Assembly: GCA_963969365.1 (NCBI GenBank)
Contig: OZ017750.1
Span: 1,860,001 to 1,924,000 of the forward strand
Source: Asterochloris sp. CNOR1
Taxonomy: Eukaryota; Chlorophyta; Trebouxiophyceae; Trebouxiales; Trebouxiaceae
Length of the DNA stretch: 64,000 nucleotides
Direction of reading: 5' to 3'
Below the pieces are notes generated by a model. It did no database searches. It was given only the letters and a program-made list of their open reading frames with translations, and was not told the DNA's origin. A program made the translations under genes and the position numbers. Positions within the stretch are counted from its first letter, which is position 1. Every line of letters begins with the position of its first letter. Shown here in pieces: positions 1 through 11,139 of this stretch.

Positions 1-3000
1 CTCAAGCTCACCTCCACATCGGTGTTGGGAAACAGCTTTTCGCCCTTCCTGGAGGGCCTGAAGTCCTGCAGCGCCTTCTGCAGGATCTCAATGGCCTCAG
101 TGTAGCTGACTCGCCGGAAGCCCGACTCTGCGACGAGCTGCAGCCTCTGCTTCACATCTTTGTCGCTGTGGCCGTCCACGGTCAGGCTGGCAAAGAAATC
201 CAAGTCCTTTCTGCAGCCAGGGTCACCAATGGCAGTGATCAGTGCACAGCATGCAGGTTTGGCCAACGGGGCCAGGTCTCTGGTGGCATCCTTGACATTA
301 CTCAAAAATGGCAAACAGGGCCAGATCTTCAGTGACATCCTTCATAAAACAAGAAGTGGTCAACACTGCTGTCCAGCCCAGGGAGTTAATTTGCCCTGAG
401 CAGGAGAGGATGGCAGTGGGGCAGGCGTGCGAGGGGCTGTGACCCCGCAGTGCTATGCTGCTTCCTGGCAGGCTTGGGGTACAGTAGCAGCTCTGCATGC
501 AGCTACAGTCCGGGCAACACGGCATATTCAAGGGCTCACTGGTGGTGGTCAAGAAGGTGTTGGCAGCAGAAGCGGACATAGTCCTCTGCGCAATTCATGT
601 CATCCTCCAGTGTACAAAAGGCCATCTCTGGCTCAATCATCCAGAACTCAGCCAGGTGGCGGCTCGTGTGGCTGTCTGCAGGCACAGCGGCTGGGGTGAG
701 CTGGCACCAAGTATTGCAGAGCAACTGCCAGCTGTGCATGACATGATTTGAGTGCTGCTTCCACGACAATGGGCGCAGGCAAACCTCATGTGTATGCCGT
801 GCTTGCTGGCCTTGCGCTGCACGCAGCAGGAAGGACACGTATTTGCACATCAGCTTTTGCTCTGCGTCTTGAGATGATGCATGCCATGCCCTATCAGATC
901 CGAGTGCTCAAGGGGCACTGCTCAAGAGGCACACTGACGCCCACCTTCTGCCCTGAAGGTTGGCCCAAATGTGTAGACGTTGGAAAGGGCTGTGGCAAAA
1001 AATTCACCCTGCATCTGCCCAGAGACAGTGAGGTATGCCGGCCTCCCAAAGAAGTCCCTGCCGTAGTCCACAGCGCCCTGCACCGTCCTGTAAAGGCCAC
1101 CAGAATGCCGCCCACTGCAGAGCACTTTGCTTGGATCAGTGTGTGTGCGCCCGTCAAAGCACCAGGCCTTGCTGTACACAACTCCCCGCGGCACACAGGC
1201 TTGAAGCTTGCAAGTGGTCCTGATGCCCGCAAATGGTTGGCCTCCAGATCAACAGCTAGCAGGGATTGTGGTGCAGAGCGGCAGGGCTTGCACCTGGCCT
1301 CCACTTTTTCGAGCTCCTCCTGCATTTTCAGCAGGCGGCCACCCTCCTTCTTGAGGGCCTTCTCGGCTTTGGCATCAGACGCCTGCAGCAGCAATCAATA
1401 ATGTTGCGCACAAGGTGGGCTGCGCATGGTGGCTGCTGGCCATTACAAGGCATGACAGAGAGGCAGCGTCCAGGTGAACAACAGCAAGACAGGGTGCTGT
1501 GACACAAGCACAGGAGGCCTAGCATTGCACCTTTTCAGCCTCCAGCTTCCGCACTTTCTCATGCTGCAATTGAATATTCTTCTGAAGCTCCTGCAGCTTT
1601 GCTGGGTCCGCTGGCCTGGACTGCTCAACCTCAGGGATCTGACCCAACAGTGTTGTGACCTGCAGCAGGCAGCAGCCTAGCACCTATGTGCGTTTATTTG
1701 CCCTTCAGCGACATGAGCATGCCCGGGGGTACATCAGTGGCACATGCAGCATAGACAGACGGCAGGCCTGCAGAAGCAGGCCAAAGCATTCCCCAACCCG
1801 CCTGAAATAGCTCGCCAGCGCCCTCTGCGTCGCTGGTTGTGATGAGTGGGGTGTGGACGTAGACAAAGCCTCGCGACTGGAAAAAGGTGTGGGTAGCATG
1901 TGCAAGGGCATTGCGTATCCGCGACACAGCTGCGCAGCATGGGTCAGACTCTCAGAACGACTAAGATATGTACAGGATGATGCAGCAGGGCGGGACAGGT
2001 GTGCCTCGCCTGAGATCTTGCAGGGCTCCAAAAACTGCTCGGGTGCCATGACTCACATGTTGTCGTTGCCCGCTATGCTGGCAGCCACCTTGACGACAGC
2101 ACATGCAGCTGCAGGAGCTGCTGGGGCTGCTGCCCCACCCTTGCAGGAGGAGCTGCTGATGAGGAGCTGCTGGTGTGCCACAGCACGCAAGCTAAATCCC
2201 TGCTGCCCACAGAGTGCCCACCTGCAATGATGTTGGTGCGTGGGCGCAGGTGCAGCTTTCCCCGCAGCGTCTCCATGCTGTGCCCCTTTTTGCTGAGGGG
2301 GTACTTGCCCTTGCTGTTGTCGCAGCCCCCCCGGAATAGAATTTGCTCAGCCTTCAGCTCCACGGCCTGCAGCAGGCCCCTCACATGTGGATCCATGCAG
2401 CGCCTGGCTGCAGGTGGCAGAACCCTGACAGCAGCAGTCTCAGCAGGCAGATATAGACGCTTGTGGATTTACCAAGGGCAGGCCTAGACAGTGATATGCA
2501 CACCATGGGCAAGCAGCACTGGGCGGAGCAGGGACCACGACAGGGGCCTATGCCGCCACAGGGGCCCAAAGCTGAGCCAGCTCATGGCAAGGTGAAGCAG
2601 CATGGTGCACACCTGTTTGGTGCCTTCAGGGGTTGTCGTGAGCTTGCCCTGCACCAACACAGCCGTGCCCGTGGCTGTGAACAGGCTCAGCGCCCTTTCT
2701 GCATCCCCCTCACTGGCCTGCAGCTGGGCCAGAGCATAGGCCTGGGCCACCTCTTTGGGCAGCTTGACCTGCAGAAAGGCGCACTAAAAATACGTGATGG
2801 AAGCAGCATGTGCAGGTAGAGAAGGAGATGTGCGCTTTGCATGCAGCTGCCCTGAAGGCTCTGTGCAGGCAAGAGGAAAGGCAGGTTGATGGTAAGCATG
2901 TGTTGCTGTGTTGCTGCTCTGCCATGAAGCAGGCCTGATGCTGCTCACTATCTAGACAGGCAGCCCCTTCTGACCTGCAGGTGCTCTGCACTGGTGCCGT

Positions 3001-3798
3001 CGCTGACTTCCAAGAAGGCAAAGGAACCTGCGCCAGCCTCACGGCCTGTCTTCACCCAGCCCCCAACACGAATGCTCCTGTCCACCTGCACCAGGGGCTG
3101 CTGTCATGGAGTGTTGCCGCTGCAGGTCGGGTACAGGCCACTGCATGAGTCGCTGGGAGTCGGTTGAACGCACATGTCACCTTGGGGTGGCAGTATGTGC
3201 AGTCTGCATCAAGCTCACCAGGCCCAGCCCGCCTTCTGCAGCTAGGATGCTGCTGACCAGCGTTCTGCCAAATGATCTGCTGTAGGGCGCGATAGAGTCA
3301 GCCTCAGCCCGCTTCTGCTGCAGCTGAACCTGCAACACAGTACAGCTCGCGTTGCAGTCAGAGCCAATGCTGGTGCAGAGCTGCACATGGGCACAGACTG
3401 CATTGAGCAGTGCACCCAGTCAGAGCAGGTGGCTTAGCATGCTGTTGCCCATCAGCTGATGCAGAAGAAGGTGCAGGCAGGTAGCAAGATTGCTAGGGAG
3501 CAAGCCCAATGCCAGAAGCAGGGTTGTGCGCACATCGAGCCATGAGCAGCCGGCTCCAAGGCTGCAGTCTTAAAGGGGGCCCACATCAGGACATCCACTT
3601 CACCATCAAAGCTGCTGATGGATTGCTGCTTTGCATTCTCACCTGCAGCTGTGCGAGCTGTCTTTCCAATGCTTGCACCTGACTCTCGATCTTGCCATCT
3701 GCAGTGCCAGAGCTTGACGAAACCCCCTGGGCATCAAAGCCCGTAGGTTTAGGAGCCTGACTAGCCACCACATGCTGAGGAGGACTCGCCATCGCCAT
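1..3798 (-). CDS. Asparaginyl-tRNA synthetase, plant cytosolic type (C-terminus beyond window)
   Basis: Charges tRNA-Asn with asparagine (class II synthetase). Exons read from 3798 (start MAMASPP) leftwards: a short coiled-coil N-terminus ([10 protein letters not shown]), an OB-fold anticodon-binding part near 2990-3085 ([20 protein letters not shown]), a segment at 2612-2773, then RPRTNIIA joined across an intron to [17 protein letters not shown] (motif 1 region), [18 protein letters not shown], and a charged coiled insert at about 1290-1390 and 1530-1660, as in plant cytosolic AsnRS. The catalytic core continues with [46 protein letters not shown] and [13 protein letters not shown]. The last exon seen (about 5-200) ends at a GTGAGC donor. 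The rest of the class II core, including motif 3, lies outside the window. The family call is secure; some exon edges are approximate. Confidence 0.93.
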
Positions 3799-3932
3799 GG
3801 AGAGCTTGAGAGGCTGCGGTCAACCCCTCGCCACACCCTAACGCAACCTATGTGACCATGGTCTGACTGATATGAAGCAAAGCCTAGTCATACTCCTAAG
3901 CCCGTTCATTGAGGCTACGGACTCTAAATGTA

Positions 3933-3952
3933 ATCATCATCATCATCATCAT
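3933..3952. repeat. (ATC)n microsatellite
   Basis: Near-perfect ATC/CAT trinucleotide run of about seven units, about 135 bp upstream of the AsnRS start codon. It does not lie in a recognised coding exon. Confidence 0.9.
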
Positions 3953-4132
3953 GGTGATTTGAGCCCGGCAAGCCAGCCTGTCATCAGCAGATTGGAGCAG
4001 ATTGATTTGATCCACTCCCTGCTGCTGTTAAGGGACAGCACGGAAAAAAACTATCAGCTATCAGCAGACTTGTTGTTATTGCGTGCAACATATTCGCGGC
4101 AATCCACACGCAAGCTGTGGGACTAGTAGTCA

Positions 4133-4218
4133 GCACCTGCCTGCAGGGCCGGGCAAGAGGGTGAATTCTGTCAGGCCGCCAGCACTCAGCACCTGACTGC
4201 AGGGCCAGGTGAGGTGTA
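4133..4218. repeat. Direct repeat with acceptor-like core, 55-bp period
   Basis: Two copies of a block reading roughly TCAGCACCTG(C/A)CTGCAGGGCC start near 4134 and 4189. Both contain CTGCAG, the usual acceptor of this genome, and the second is followed by AGGTGAGG, a donor-like string. It resembles the exon-edge echoes seen in genes, but no coding exon is recognised here. Confidence 0.6.
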
Positions 4219-4908
4219 GAACCCTGTAGGGGCCGGTTCCATGCAAGACACAATGCCGGCCAATCGACCATGAAAAAGGAATAGCAATGCTACCCTCTCC
4301 TGAACAAAAATGCAAAGCAGCTGATAGAAGCCACTCTGTGGAGGCCATGCATGAGAAACAGTTGCTGACAGGTGCCCAGTCGCATGGGCTCAGATGTAAA
4401 GGCCTTGTGTACAATCTCTCAACGTCTGCTGGCTAAGCCACTGCTTCAACGATTTGGTGCACTGGCTGGAGCTGGCTTGGAGCTGAGGGGGCACATTGAG
4501 GGGGCAGCACCAGCCTCAGCTGTGCACACCCATCCTGTCAGTCAGACTGCCAGCCCCATACCTGGCGTCCACGTCTTGGCTACAGCAACGACATGGCTCC
4601 AAGCTGGCAATTCGCATGCACAACACAAGACCTCTCGAATTCCTGCTAAAATGCTTGCTGAGCCATGCTGGCAGTACGGCTTTGAAGCCTGTGCACCACC
4701 TGGTCTTACACGATGCCAGTGACGCTGCTGCATTGACACCTGCAATTGGACATAGACTGACTGCCTGCAGGCTGGTGCACATATGCAGGCTTTTGCAAGC
4801 AGCTGTCATGTGCACCTTCATGTGCTCTGGAATTGCACAAAGCTGAGCATGTTTTGCTGTGTGCTGCAGCTGCAGGGCAGCCAGCAGCGTGAGGGAGCAC
4901 CAGCTCAC

Positions 4909-4986
4909 TGGCAGCACAAAGGTGTTGGCAGTGCTCAATATGCGCTCAAGATGCTCTGGCTCGATGCTTTGCACTTCTGCCCTTCC
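4909..4986 (-). CDS. Candidate orphan exon, protein not recognised
   Basis: A 78-nt minus-strand block encodes 26 residues including AEVQSIEPEHLERILSTAN. It is preceded by CATGCAG and followed by GTGAGC, so it has both borders of an exon and is in phase 0. Upstream on the same strand (about 5100-5170) an open run contains SCDQKIVDALAPMP, which could be another exon. I do not recognise a family and could not connect further exons. It could equally be chance. Confidence 0.25.
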
Positions 4987-5589
4987 CTGCATGAGGACAT
5001 ATGCGTTAGGACTTTTGCAGCCACTCTCAGCTCTCAGCTGATGTGTCTTCTAGCACAGCTGGGAAGATGCAAGAAACCACATGCGCATGTGGTAGCATGC
5101 TGCGCATCATGCGGCATGGGAGCCAGGGCGTCAACAATCTTCTGATCGCAAGAGTCAACAATTGTGCCGGCAGTCAAGCGCTAGCAGCCTGAGCCCACCT
5201 GCAATGTGCGGAACCATGGAGGATGCATGCCCTTGTCAGTCGTGTTGTCTCACTGAGTCAGTCTTCCCTGCTGCCGGCGAGGCTTGAGAGTTGCAAGACA
5301 CCATGCAGAGGGCATGCCCCTGCGCAGCAGACGCCGCTGCCTGCTGGCAGCTCCTGAAGCTTGAATGTATTCAGTTCACACATACAACAGCCTGGAAGAC
5401 AGGGATGCCATCAGCCCTCTAGAGGAAGATCTTGCTGTTGGGAGGTGGGCCGCAAATTTGATGTCCTGACAGCTCTGCAGCGGGCAGAGAAGCCACGGTC
5501 TCTTCACCGGCCCCTTCAATGCAGTGCATCAACCCCTGTTTGTGCAGGCAGGCCCCAGCCTGTTTGTGACTGCTCTTTATTCCTCCTAG

Positions 5590-5700
5590 GCAACCCCTGC
5601 TGCTTTGAGCTCCATTGCAGAGGCAGACAAGTGGGTTGTGCTCGAAACCCTGTCTGCTGCAAACCTGTCAGCAGCACTGCAGCTCAAGGACTACCACTAA
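5590..5700 (+). CDS. Candidate terminal exon of an unrecognised gene
   Basis: After a pyrimidine-rich acceptor (TATTCCTCCTAG) an open frame of 36 codons runs to TAA and encodes a protein-like tail (ADKWVVLETLSAANLSAALQ, ending LKDYH). No upstream exon was securely joined; 5444-5555 holds a possible preceding open block (GRKFDVLTALQRAEKPRSL). It ends 172 bp before the PYG7 start. The family is unknown. Confidence 0.3.
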   Translation, partial: ATPAALSSIAEADKWVVLETLSAANLSAALQLKDYH

Positions 5701-5872
5701 ATGTCCTGATTGTATCTTGCATTGACAACTGTGCGAATGTGTAGCACATGCTCAGTGAGACATAGGCTCTACAAAGTGACCTACATTCAGGCTCGTATCT
5801 TCATCTTGGACAGCATCCACAAAAGCTGGACGGATCACAAAGCTGAGTGCCTATTGAAGCCCACCGCAGGCC

Positions 5873-7061
5873 ATGGCTTCAACACTTCATTCCCATGGTG
5901 GCTGTGCCATGCTAAGGCTCAGACCTGTGCATGGCACAAATCCAGGTTGGTGACCATCAGTCAGCAGCTGCCCCTGCCCAGATTTGTGGACACCGACTTT
6001 TGCTTGTGCTGCAGGCTTTCTTCAGTGTCACAGCTTGAGAGTCAACAGGTGCAAGCATCCACAGGCATGCCGGGCCCAGCTGCAGCAAGCATCAGATATG
6101 GCAGCATTGCATGACACTGGGCCCGGAGCTGGACTCCCCCTGAAGACACTTCGATTCAGCCCTGTTGTCGGTGAAGTGGCCGAGGGGCTTGAGGCTCCCA
6201 TCCAGCTCATCTACCTAGCAACTCTGCTGGGCTTCTTGGTGGTCGGCGCCTACCTTGTAGTGCGGCAGGTGCGGCTCACTGTGACCCAGTTTCCCTCTTT
6301 GGTGGTAGTTTTTGAATACAGCTGTCCATGGCCGGCCCAACAGGCCATCGCTGCTGTGTGTGGCAGTCAAACAAGCGACCTTGACCTGCAGGTGCTGATA
6401 CGACGGGAGCTTGAGGAGGCAGCCAAAACTCTGGGGGAGCGCGCCAGGCAGAGCGATGCAACCTCAGAGGTGCTCCCTGCCATACATGAGTTGGAGGATC
6501 TAAGCTAGTTGCTGAGCTCAAAGCGTGTTGCTGCAGCAGTTGTCCAATCCAGATGTGCTGCCCCCCTGCAGGACTACTTTGAGTTGGGGGTCATCCTACT
6601 CAGGAAGAAATTGTACACACAAGCAACAAAGAACCTGGAAAAAGCAAAGAAAACATGGCGTGGGGAGCCAGATGAGCTTGCACAGGTGACAGCTGGAATG
6701 TGGCCTCTGTTGCGCAGTAGTTGTAGCCCACAGGCCTGTCTGACACGTCATGGGGATTGCCAAAGCAGCCATTGAGCACATCCGTGCAAGAAGAGCTGTT
6801 CAATTGCAGGTTCACAATGCTCTGGGCTTTGCGTATCTGAACATGGAGCGCAATGAGCTGGCCATCAAGGCCTACCAGCAGGCAGTGGAGCTGCAACCGG
6901 GCTATGTGACAGCCTGGAACAATCTCGGAGATGCTCTTGAGAAGCAGCGGCAGTTCAGGGAGGCATTCAAAGCCTACGAGGAGGCACTGAGTTATGCTCC
7001 TGAGAACAAGGTTGCCCGAGCCCGAGCAGACGCTCTGAGGACTCGTGCCTCTGTGTCATAG
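5873..7061 (+). CDS. PYG7: Photosystem I assembly factor PYG7/Ycf37 (TPR protein)
   Basis: A thylakoid TPR protein that in plants and cyanobacteria (Ycf37) is needed to assemble or stabilise photosystem I. Five exons keep phase: 5873-5945, 6015-6268, 6392-6469, 6572-6685 and 6810-7061. The chosen ATG gives MASTLHSHGGCAMLRLRP, a typical Ser/Arg-rich transit peptide, and splices in phase to the next exon. One membrane segment follows (IQLIYLATLLGFLVVGAYLV), then VLIRRELEEAAKTLGERAR, then TPR units DYFELGVILLRKKLYTQATK, VHNALGFAYLNMERNELAIK and YVTAWNNLGDALEKQRQFRE, ending near VARARADAL as in Arabidopsis PYG7. A TGTAA, the usual algal polyadenylation signal, lies at 7176-7180. It is convergent with MED20. 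The call is firm; the first exon is inferred. Confidence 0.92.
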
Positions 7062-7305
7062 TCCAAAGCATTCACTGCCTGTCAAGTGACAGAAGGCAGT
7101 CCAGTCCACGATCTTGTCGGTGTGTGCCCTTTTTGGCATTGAGTCTGCCATATCCCCCTGCCCATCCGCCTGTGCTGTAAACACAGCAGTCCTCTGTCCT
7201 TCAGGCTGCAGAATGGCATGGCATTCACCTCCGGCAGCTGATCATGAGCCGCCCTCTGCTGCAACCCAAAGCGACGGCCTGGTAGACACCTGAATGAGTC
7301 TCACA

Positions 7306-8253
7306 TCACCGCATGTTTGCCAGGAGAATAGTGGCGGCCGCTACAAGCTGGGTGCTGGAATGCTGGAAGGGAGCGTCATAGGGGAGCTTGCTCGACAGCT
7401 CTTCGTGCACCTCATGCAATCCGCCCGAGTGCGTTGCTGCTGCCTCGCTCAGAATCTGTGTGGCCTCCTGAACAATGACATTCAGATGTCAGGAGAATCA
7501 ACTGCATGGGTGCAGCTGGCAGACTGGCAGAGACGCTGAGTGGAGTCAATACTTGCCTTCAGCACATGCTTGGCAGTCTCCAGGTCATCCAGAGGAAGGT
7601 ACTCTAGCTGCAGCCATGTTCCCAAGACTGCATTTGTTGGGCGTACAACAGCCTCACCCACCCTGACAATGAAGTCGCCCCAGGGAACCATACAGCCCTG
7701 CCATGGCACAGCAATAGTTGGTGTTAGTGGGAGTCAGCTTCGTACGTCGTTCAGGCTTCAGTATAGACAGCACCCACCTCAAAGAGAAGCAGCAACCTGC
7801 GCTTGTATAGGCCAGTCTTCTCCAGCACAGAGGGCAACCCGCTGTCGCCATGCAGCAGCTCCTTCTCTGACCTACAGGCAGCAGGAGGCTGGGGTCCTGA
7901 GGTTGCCAGCCACTTGACACATGGCCTGCTAAGGCTCCAAGCAGCCCACCTAAGCACCAGGCAGCATTCATGTGGCTTGTCTTGCTGTGTGACAATCAGC
8001 AGCTCCTTAGCCCCCTCCACGGGTAGACTCAATCCTCTGGAGTCCACCTGCAGACACTGGATGGGATGACGAGATCAAACTTCAAGACAAAAGGAGACTC
8101 TTTCATGGGCAGACCTGTTGGGTCTGCCGCTGCACTGCACACTGTGCACTCCATGGTGCCTGTTCCTGCGCTCCTAGATTGTCAAGTACGTCCAGCAGGT
8201 GTTGACGGCTTGCTGGGGCCCCTGCCTGCTCCTTGGTGTTCCACAGCAGGGTT
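7306..8253 (-). CDS. MED20: Mediator complex subunit 20 (MED20)
   Basis: A head-module subunit of Mediator, linking transcription factors to RNA polymerase II. Minus-strand exons read: TLLWNTKEQAG...LLDVLDNLGAQ...W (about 8115-8253), SRGLSLPVEGAKELLIVTQQ (about 7945-8048), SEKELLHGDSGLPSVLEKTG with YKRRLLLLFE (about 7780-7875), then MVPWGDFIVRVGEAVV and LQLEYLPLDDLETAKHVLK (about 7555-7700). The last exon runs from about 7470 to the stop at 7306-7308 and ends HSSTQLVAAATILLANMR. The core matches the MED20 pattern of plants (GDFQLRVGKVV, MEYLPISSMEKSRQI and a hydrophobic C-terminal helix). The first coding exon, with the ATG, was not found; it must lie between 8254 and the VTI1 start at 8567, so the two genes share a divergent promoter. 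Confidence 0.72.
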
Positions 8254-8566
8254 CTGCAGGCAGCAAATGTGGCTTTGAGTGTATCCTGCAGCCTGTTGCA
8301 ATGACCAGTCTGACCTTGTCACTCCCATCAGTGCTCTGATGCTTGCCACACATCAATGCAGTCAAAGCTGGCTGATACCCCAAGAAAGCAAACAGTACTG
8401 GCTTGCTCAAAGCTGTCACAGTGCCTGCTTGACTGCAGTTGTCAACGCAACAACTGCTGCGGAGCAGAACCTGACCAAACAGGTCCTCTCGCTGCAGACC
8501 TTGTAGGCAGGCCCGCCTCAGACCGCAGCATCTGACAGCTTGACCTCACAGAGGTGGTTGCAGATC

Positions 8567-11029
8567 ATGTCCAATCCTCTGGCAGGGCAGGATGCCTTGT
8601 TTAACCAGTATGAATCTGAGTACTGCAACAAGTCCACAGAGATCACGCGCAAAGTCCAGGCATTTGGCGGGTTGCAGGGAGGTGAGCAGGCTACAATGGC
8701 GCTGCTGCACCTGCTGCTGCCTGTTTCAAAGCCACACTTGTCAATGCCTCTTGCCTTGACCTCCACCGATTGATGCAGACATAAGGAGGCTACGCATCAG
8801 GGAGGTTGAGAGCGATGTGCGGGAAGCTGAGCAGATTGTGAGTATACAGGTTGCTGCTGAGGGCCCGCCATGTAGCTGCCAGACCATGCTGGGCAGGAAG
8901 ATGTGGGCTCATGGCAGCATCTGCATCCCCGCCCTGCCGTATGCAGAATGGCATGCAGGGCAGCAGTCTGCATGCATGCCCTACTGTTGCTGCTGCACCC
9001 CATGCACTGATCATCCAGACAGCGGCATTGTGCAAGAGAGCACCTCAGTGGACTGAGCAGATGAGCCTCAGCGCCCTGATGCCACCACCGTGGACCTTGT
9101 CCATTGGCCCACACCAGGGACTCATGCTGTGTAGCGGCACCAGGCCTGAAGAGATGCGGCTCAGCATGCTGCCCACAAACCCTGGCGCCCGCCTATCAAA
9201 CTGCAGCTCCAGTCAGTACAACATGGTACTGAGCAGCCTCCTCCTGCCTCACCATACCCTGCCTCACACCTGCAGATCAAGCGCATGCAGATGGAGGCAC
9301 GCAGCTTCAGCCAGGATAAGTCCCAGCAGCTGCTGCGCAAGGTCAAGGACTACCAGGCCGACCTGCGCAAGATCAGCGACGACTTCAAGCAGGCGCAGGG
9401 CGGGGCCGGGGGCGGCGCAGCTGCACGGGCAGAGCTGGGCCTGTCAGACAACTACTACGACACCTCGGCAGGTGAGCGCTGGGAACCCGCAGGACAATCT
9501 GGGAGGCAGGCAGTCAGCTGCAGCAGGGTGGGACAGACAGGACGGCAGCGGGTGGGTGGGGTGCTACGCAGGAGGCTAAGGGCGTGCAGGAAGGCACGAC
9601 CATGGCGGCAGGGCCATTGTGTGGGGCACAGCTGAGCCTGTCATACCAGTGGCACGACACTGCTTCAGCAGGCTGCCACTTGAGCCTTGTAGGTGCTTGG
9701 ACATCATGCCTGTGAGCCGGTGGCTACCTCAGCACAGGGCAGGGAGTGCCAGGCCTGCAGGAGGTAGAGAGCAGGCAGGTGCTGCACTTGTGTGCTGCTT
9801 GGCCCTGCTGCAGGGCAACTGGGGCCAGCCAGCCTTTCTCACAGATCATTGCAGATTCCTTGACTTTGCCTGTAAGCCAGTGCAGGCCAGTCCTTGAATC
9901 ACAGTCTACGTGATTGGCCGTGTCAGAGCTTGTGTGGGGCCGGCCAGCTTGTGCCTGTACCATGCATGCTGCATGAGCTGCCCACATGTTCAGGCTTCTA
10001 CAACCACCAAGAATGGGCAGGGCGACCTTCCTGCAGGTCATGAGCATCGTTGTCTGCAGAACAGTACCTGAAGCGGCACCTGAGCAGCAAACCCTGCCTC
10101 TGCAATATGCATCTGCAGGGCAGCAGGAGCAGGTACTGAGCCCCTGCCGTCACGCTGCTCACCTGTGCAGGCATGCAGGCTCAAAGCGATGCCTCTGCTG
10201 CTCATACTCCCGAAGAGCTGTGCCCTTCACAATTGCAGGCCAGCGAGAACGGATGCTGAAGAGCACAGAGAAGATGGACAAGACAACTGACAGGATTGCG
10301 CAGGGCAGGCAGCAACTGGCAGAGACTGAGGTGAGGTGCAGGATTGACTGATAGCCGCCTCACTGAGCAAGGCTTCCTCCAGCGCCAGAGGCGAGGCATG
10401 GAGCTGAGCCAATCCTCTGACAGGAGCATGTCTGAGTGGGGCTGCTGGAGTGGGTTCTGATGCACACCATGTGGCTTGGCAGCGGATCAGCATTGCAGTG
10501 CAGCTGGGCCTCCACGCACTGACAGCCCGCCCCTGCCTGCTACAGGCAGCGGCGGCGGGCGCCCTTGCCAATCTGCACCTTCAGCGCGAACAGCTTCAAA
10601 GAACAGCAGCCAGCACCCAAGACATAGATGCCAATCTGAGCACTGCACAGAAAATTCTGCGTGGCATGGGCAGGCAGTGGTTCTGACACCCGAAGCTAGC
10701 AGGCAGGCGGCAAACAGCAAGCCAAGGCAACGCCTACAGCAGCAAAGTATCCGGCCCAAATCCATCTGCTGACAGCATCTATGTGCTTTGGTGCTGTCCA
10801 GGAGCTTGGAGTCGGCGTGCTTCAGAACTTGCACCGCCAGAGAGAGACACTGGTGCACGCCCGAGACACGTTGCATGGCGCCGATGATGGGCTGGCCAAA
10901 GCCAGGCGGGTGCTGGCTGGCATGTCTCGGCGAATCATGACCAACAAGGTCATCATGATTGGCATCTGTGCATTGCTAATCGGTGCCATTGTCTTGGTCA
11001 TCTATGCCAAGTTTATAAGGTCATCATGA
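8567..11029 (+). CDS. VTI1: Qb-SNARE VTI1 family protein
   Basis: A membrane-anchored SNARE for vesicle fusion at the trans-Golgi, prevacuole and vacuole. Exons keep phase: 8567-8681, 8779-8837, 9276-9471, 10239-10330 and 10802-11029. The N-terminal three-helix domain runs from ALFNQYESEYCNKSTEITRK through IREVESDVREAEQI, RMQMEARSFSQDKSQQLL and LRKISDDFKQAQ. The linker exon RMLKSTEKMDKTTDRIAQGR leads to the SNARE motif VLQNLHRQRETLVHARDTL...LAKARRVLAGMSRR, then the tail anchor VIMIGICALLIGAIVLVIY. This layout and the LHG-DD motif are like Arabidopsis VTI11. The intron before the last exon holds a second, divergent SNARE exon (10546-10686, listed separately). Convergent with the EI24-domain gene; the stops are 110 bp apart. 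Confidence 0.93.
10546..10686 (+). CDS. Alternative SNARE-motif exon of VTI1 (no membrane anchor)
   Basis: Preceded by a good acceptor (CCTGCTACAG) and in the same phase 0 as the canonical last exon, this 46-codon open block encodes ALANLHLQREQLQRTAAS, then TQDIDANLSTAQKILRGMGR and a stop. Without gaps it matches the canonical SNARE motif at 15 of 39 positions by hand count, including LHxQRE and the closing LxGMxR. Its DANL...ILRGM half looks more like animal VTI1A than plant VTI1. It ends WF-stop with no transmembrane segment. Splicing it onward into the canonical last exon would break the frame, so it would act as an alternative last exon giving a soluble SNARE, or as a target for mRNA decay. 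It may also be an unused relic. Confidence 0.6.
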   Translation, partial: AAAAGALANLHLQREQLQRTAASTQDIDANLSTAQKILRGMGRQWF

Positions 11030-11139
11030 TTTTAGGAGAGACTTCTACACTGTTGTGTTTCCCTCTTCACGGTGCATCCAGTGCTGGCTCATCTGACAAT
11101 GCTCTCTTTTGGAATGCTTGTTGGAATGCATGACCTGCT

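Larger units (their letters stand above)
3799..5589. other. Long stretch without a confident gene
   Basis: Between the AsnRS start and the loose exon at 5590 I see no recognisable gene. It holds the AsnRS promoter, a short trinucleotide repeat (3933-3952), a 55-bp spaced direct repeat (4133-4218), and scattered open frames on both strands, including 4372-4722 (+) and 4516-4992 (-). One minus-strand block (4909-4986) has good splice borders and is listed separately. The base composition is like that of introns elsewhere in the window, so this may be introns and exons of one fast-evolving gene. Confidence 0.4.

Noticed and set aside
9736-10150. Possible echoes of VTI1 exon 4 (GCAGGGCAGCAGGAGCAG near 10117, and a block near 9752)
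   Set aside because: Alignable over 20-odd bases only with gaps, and the motif is built from GCAG words that are common everywhere here. Too weak to count as an exon copy.
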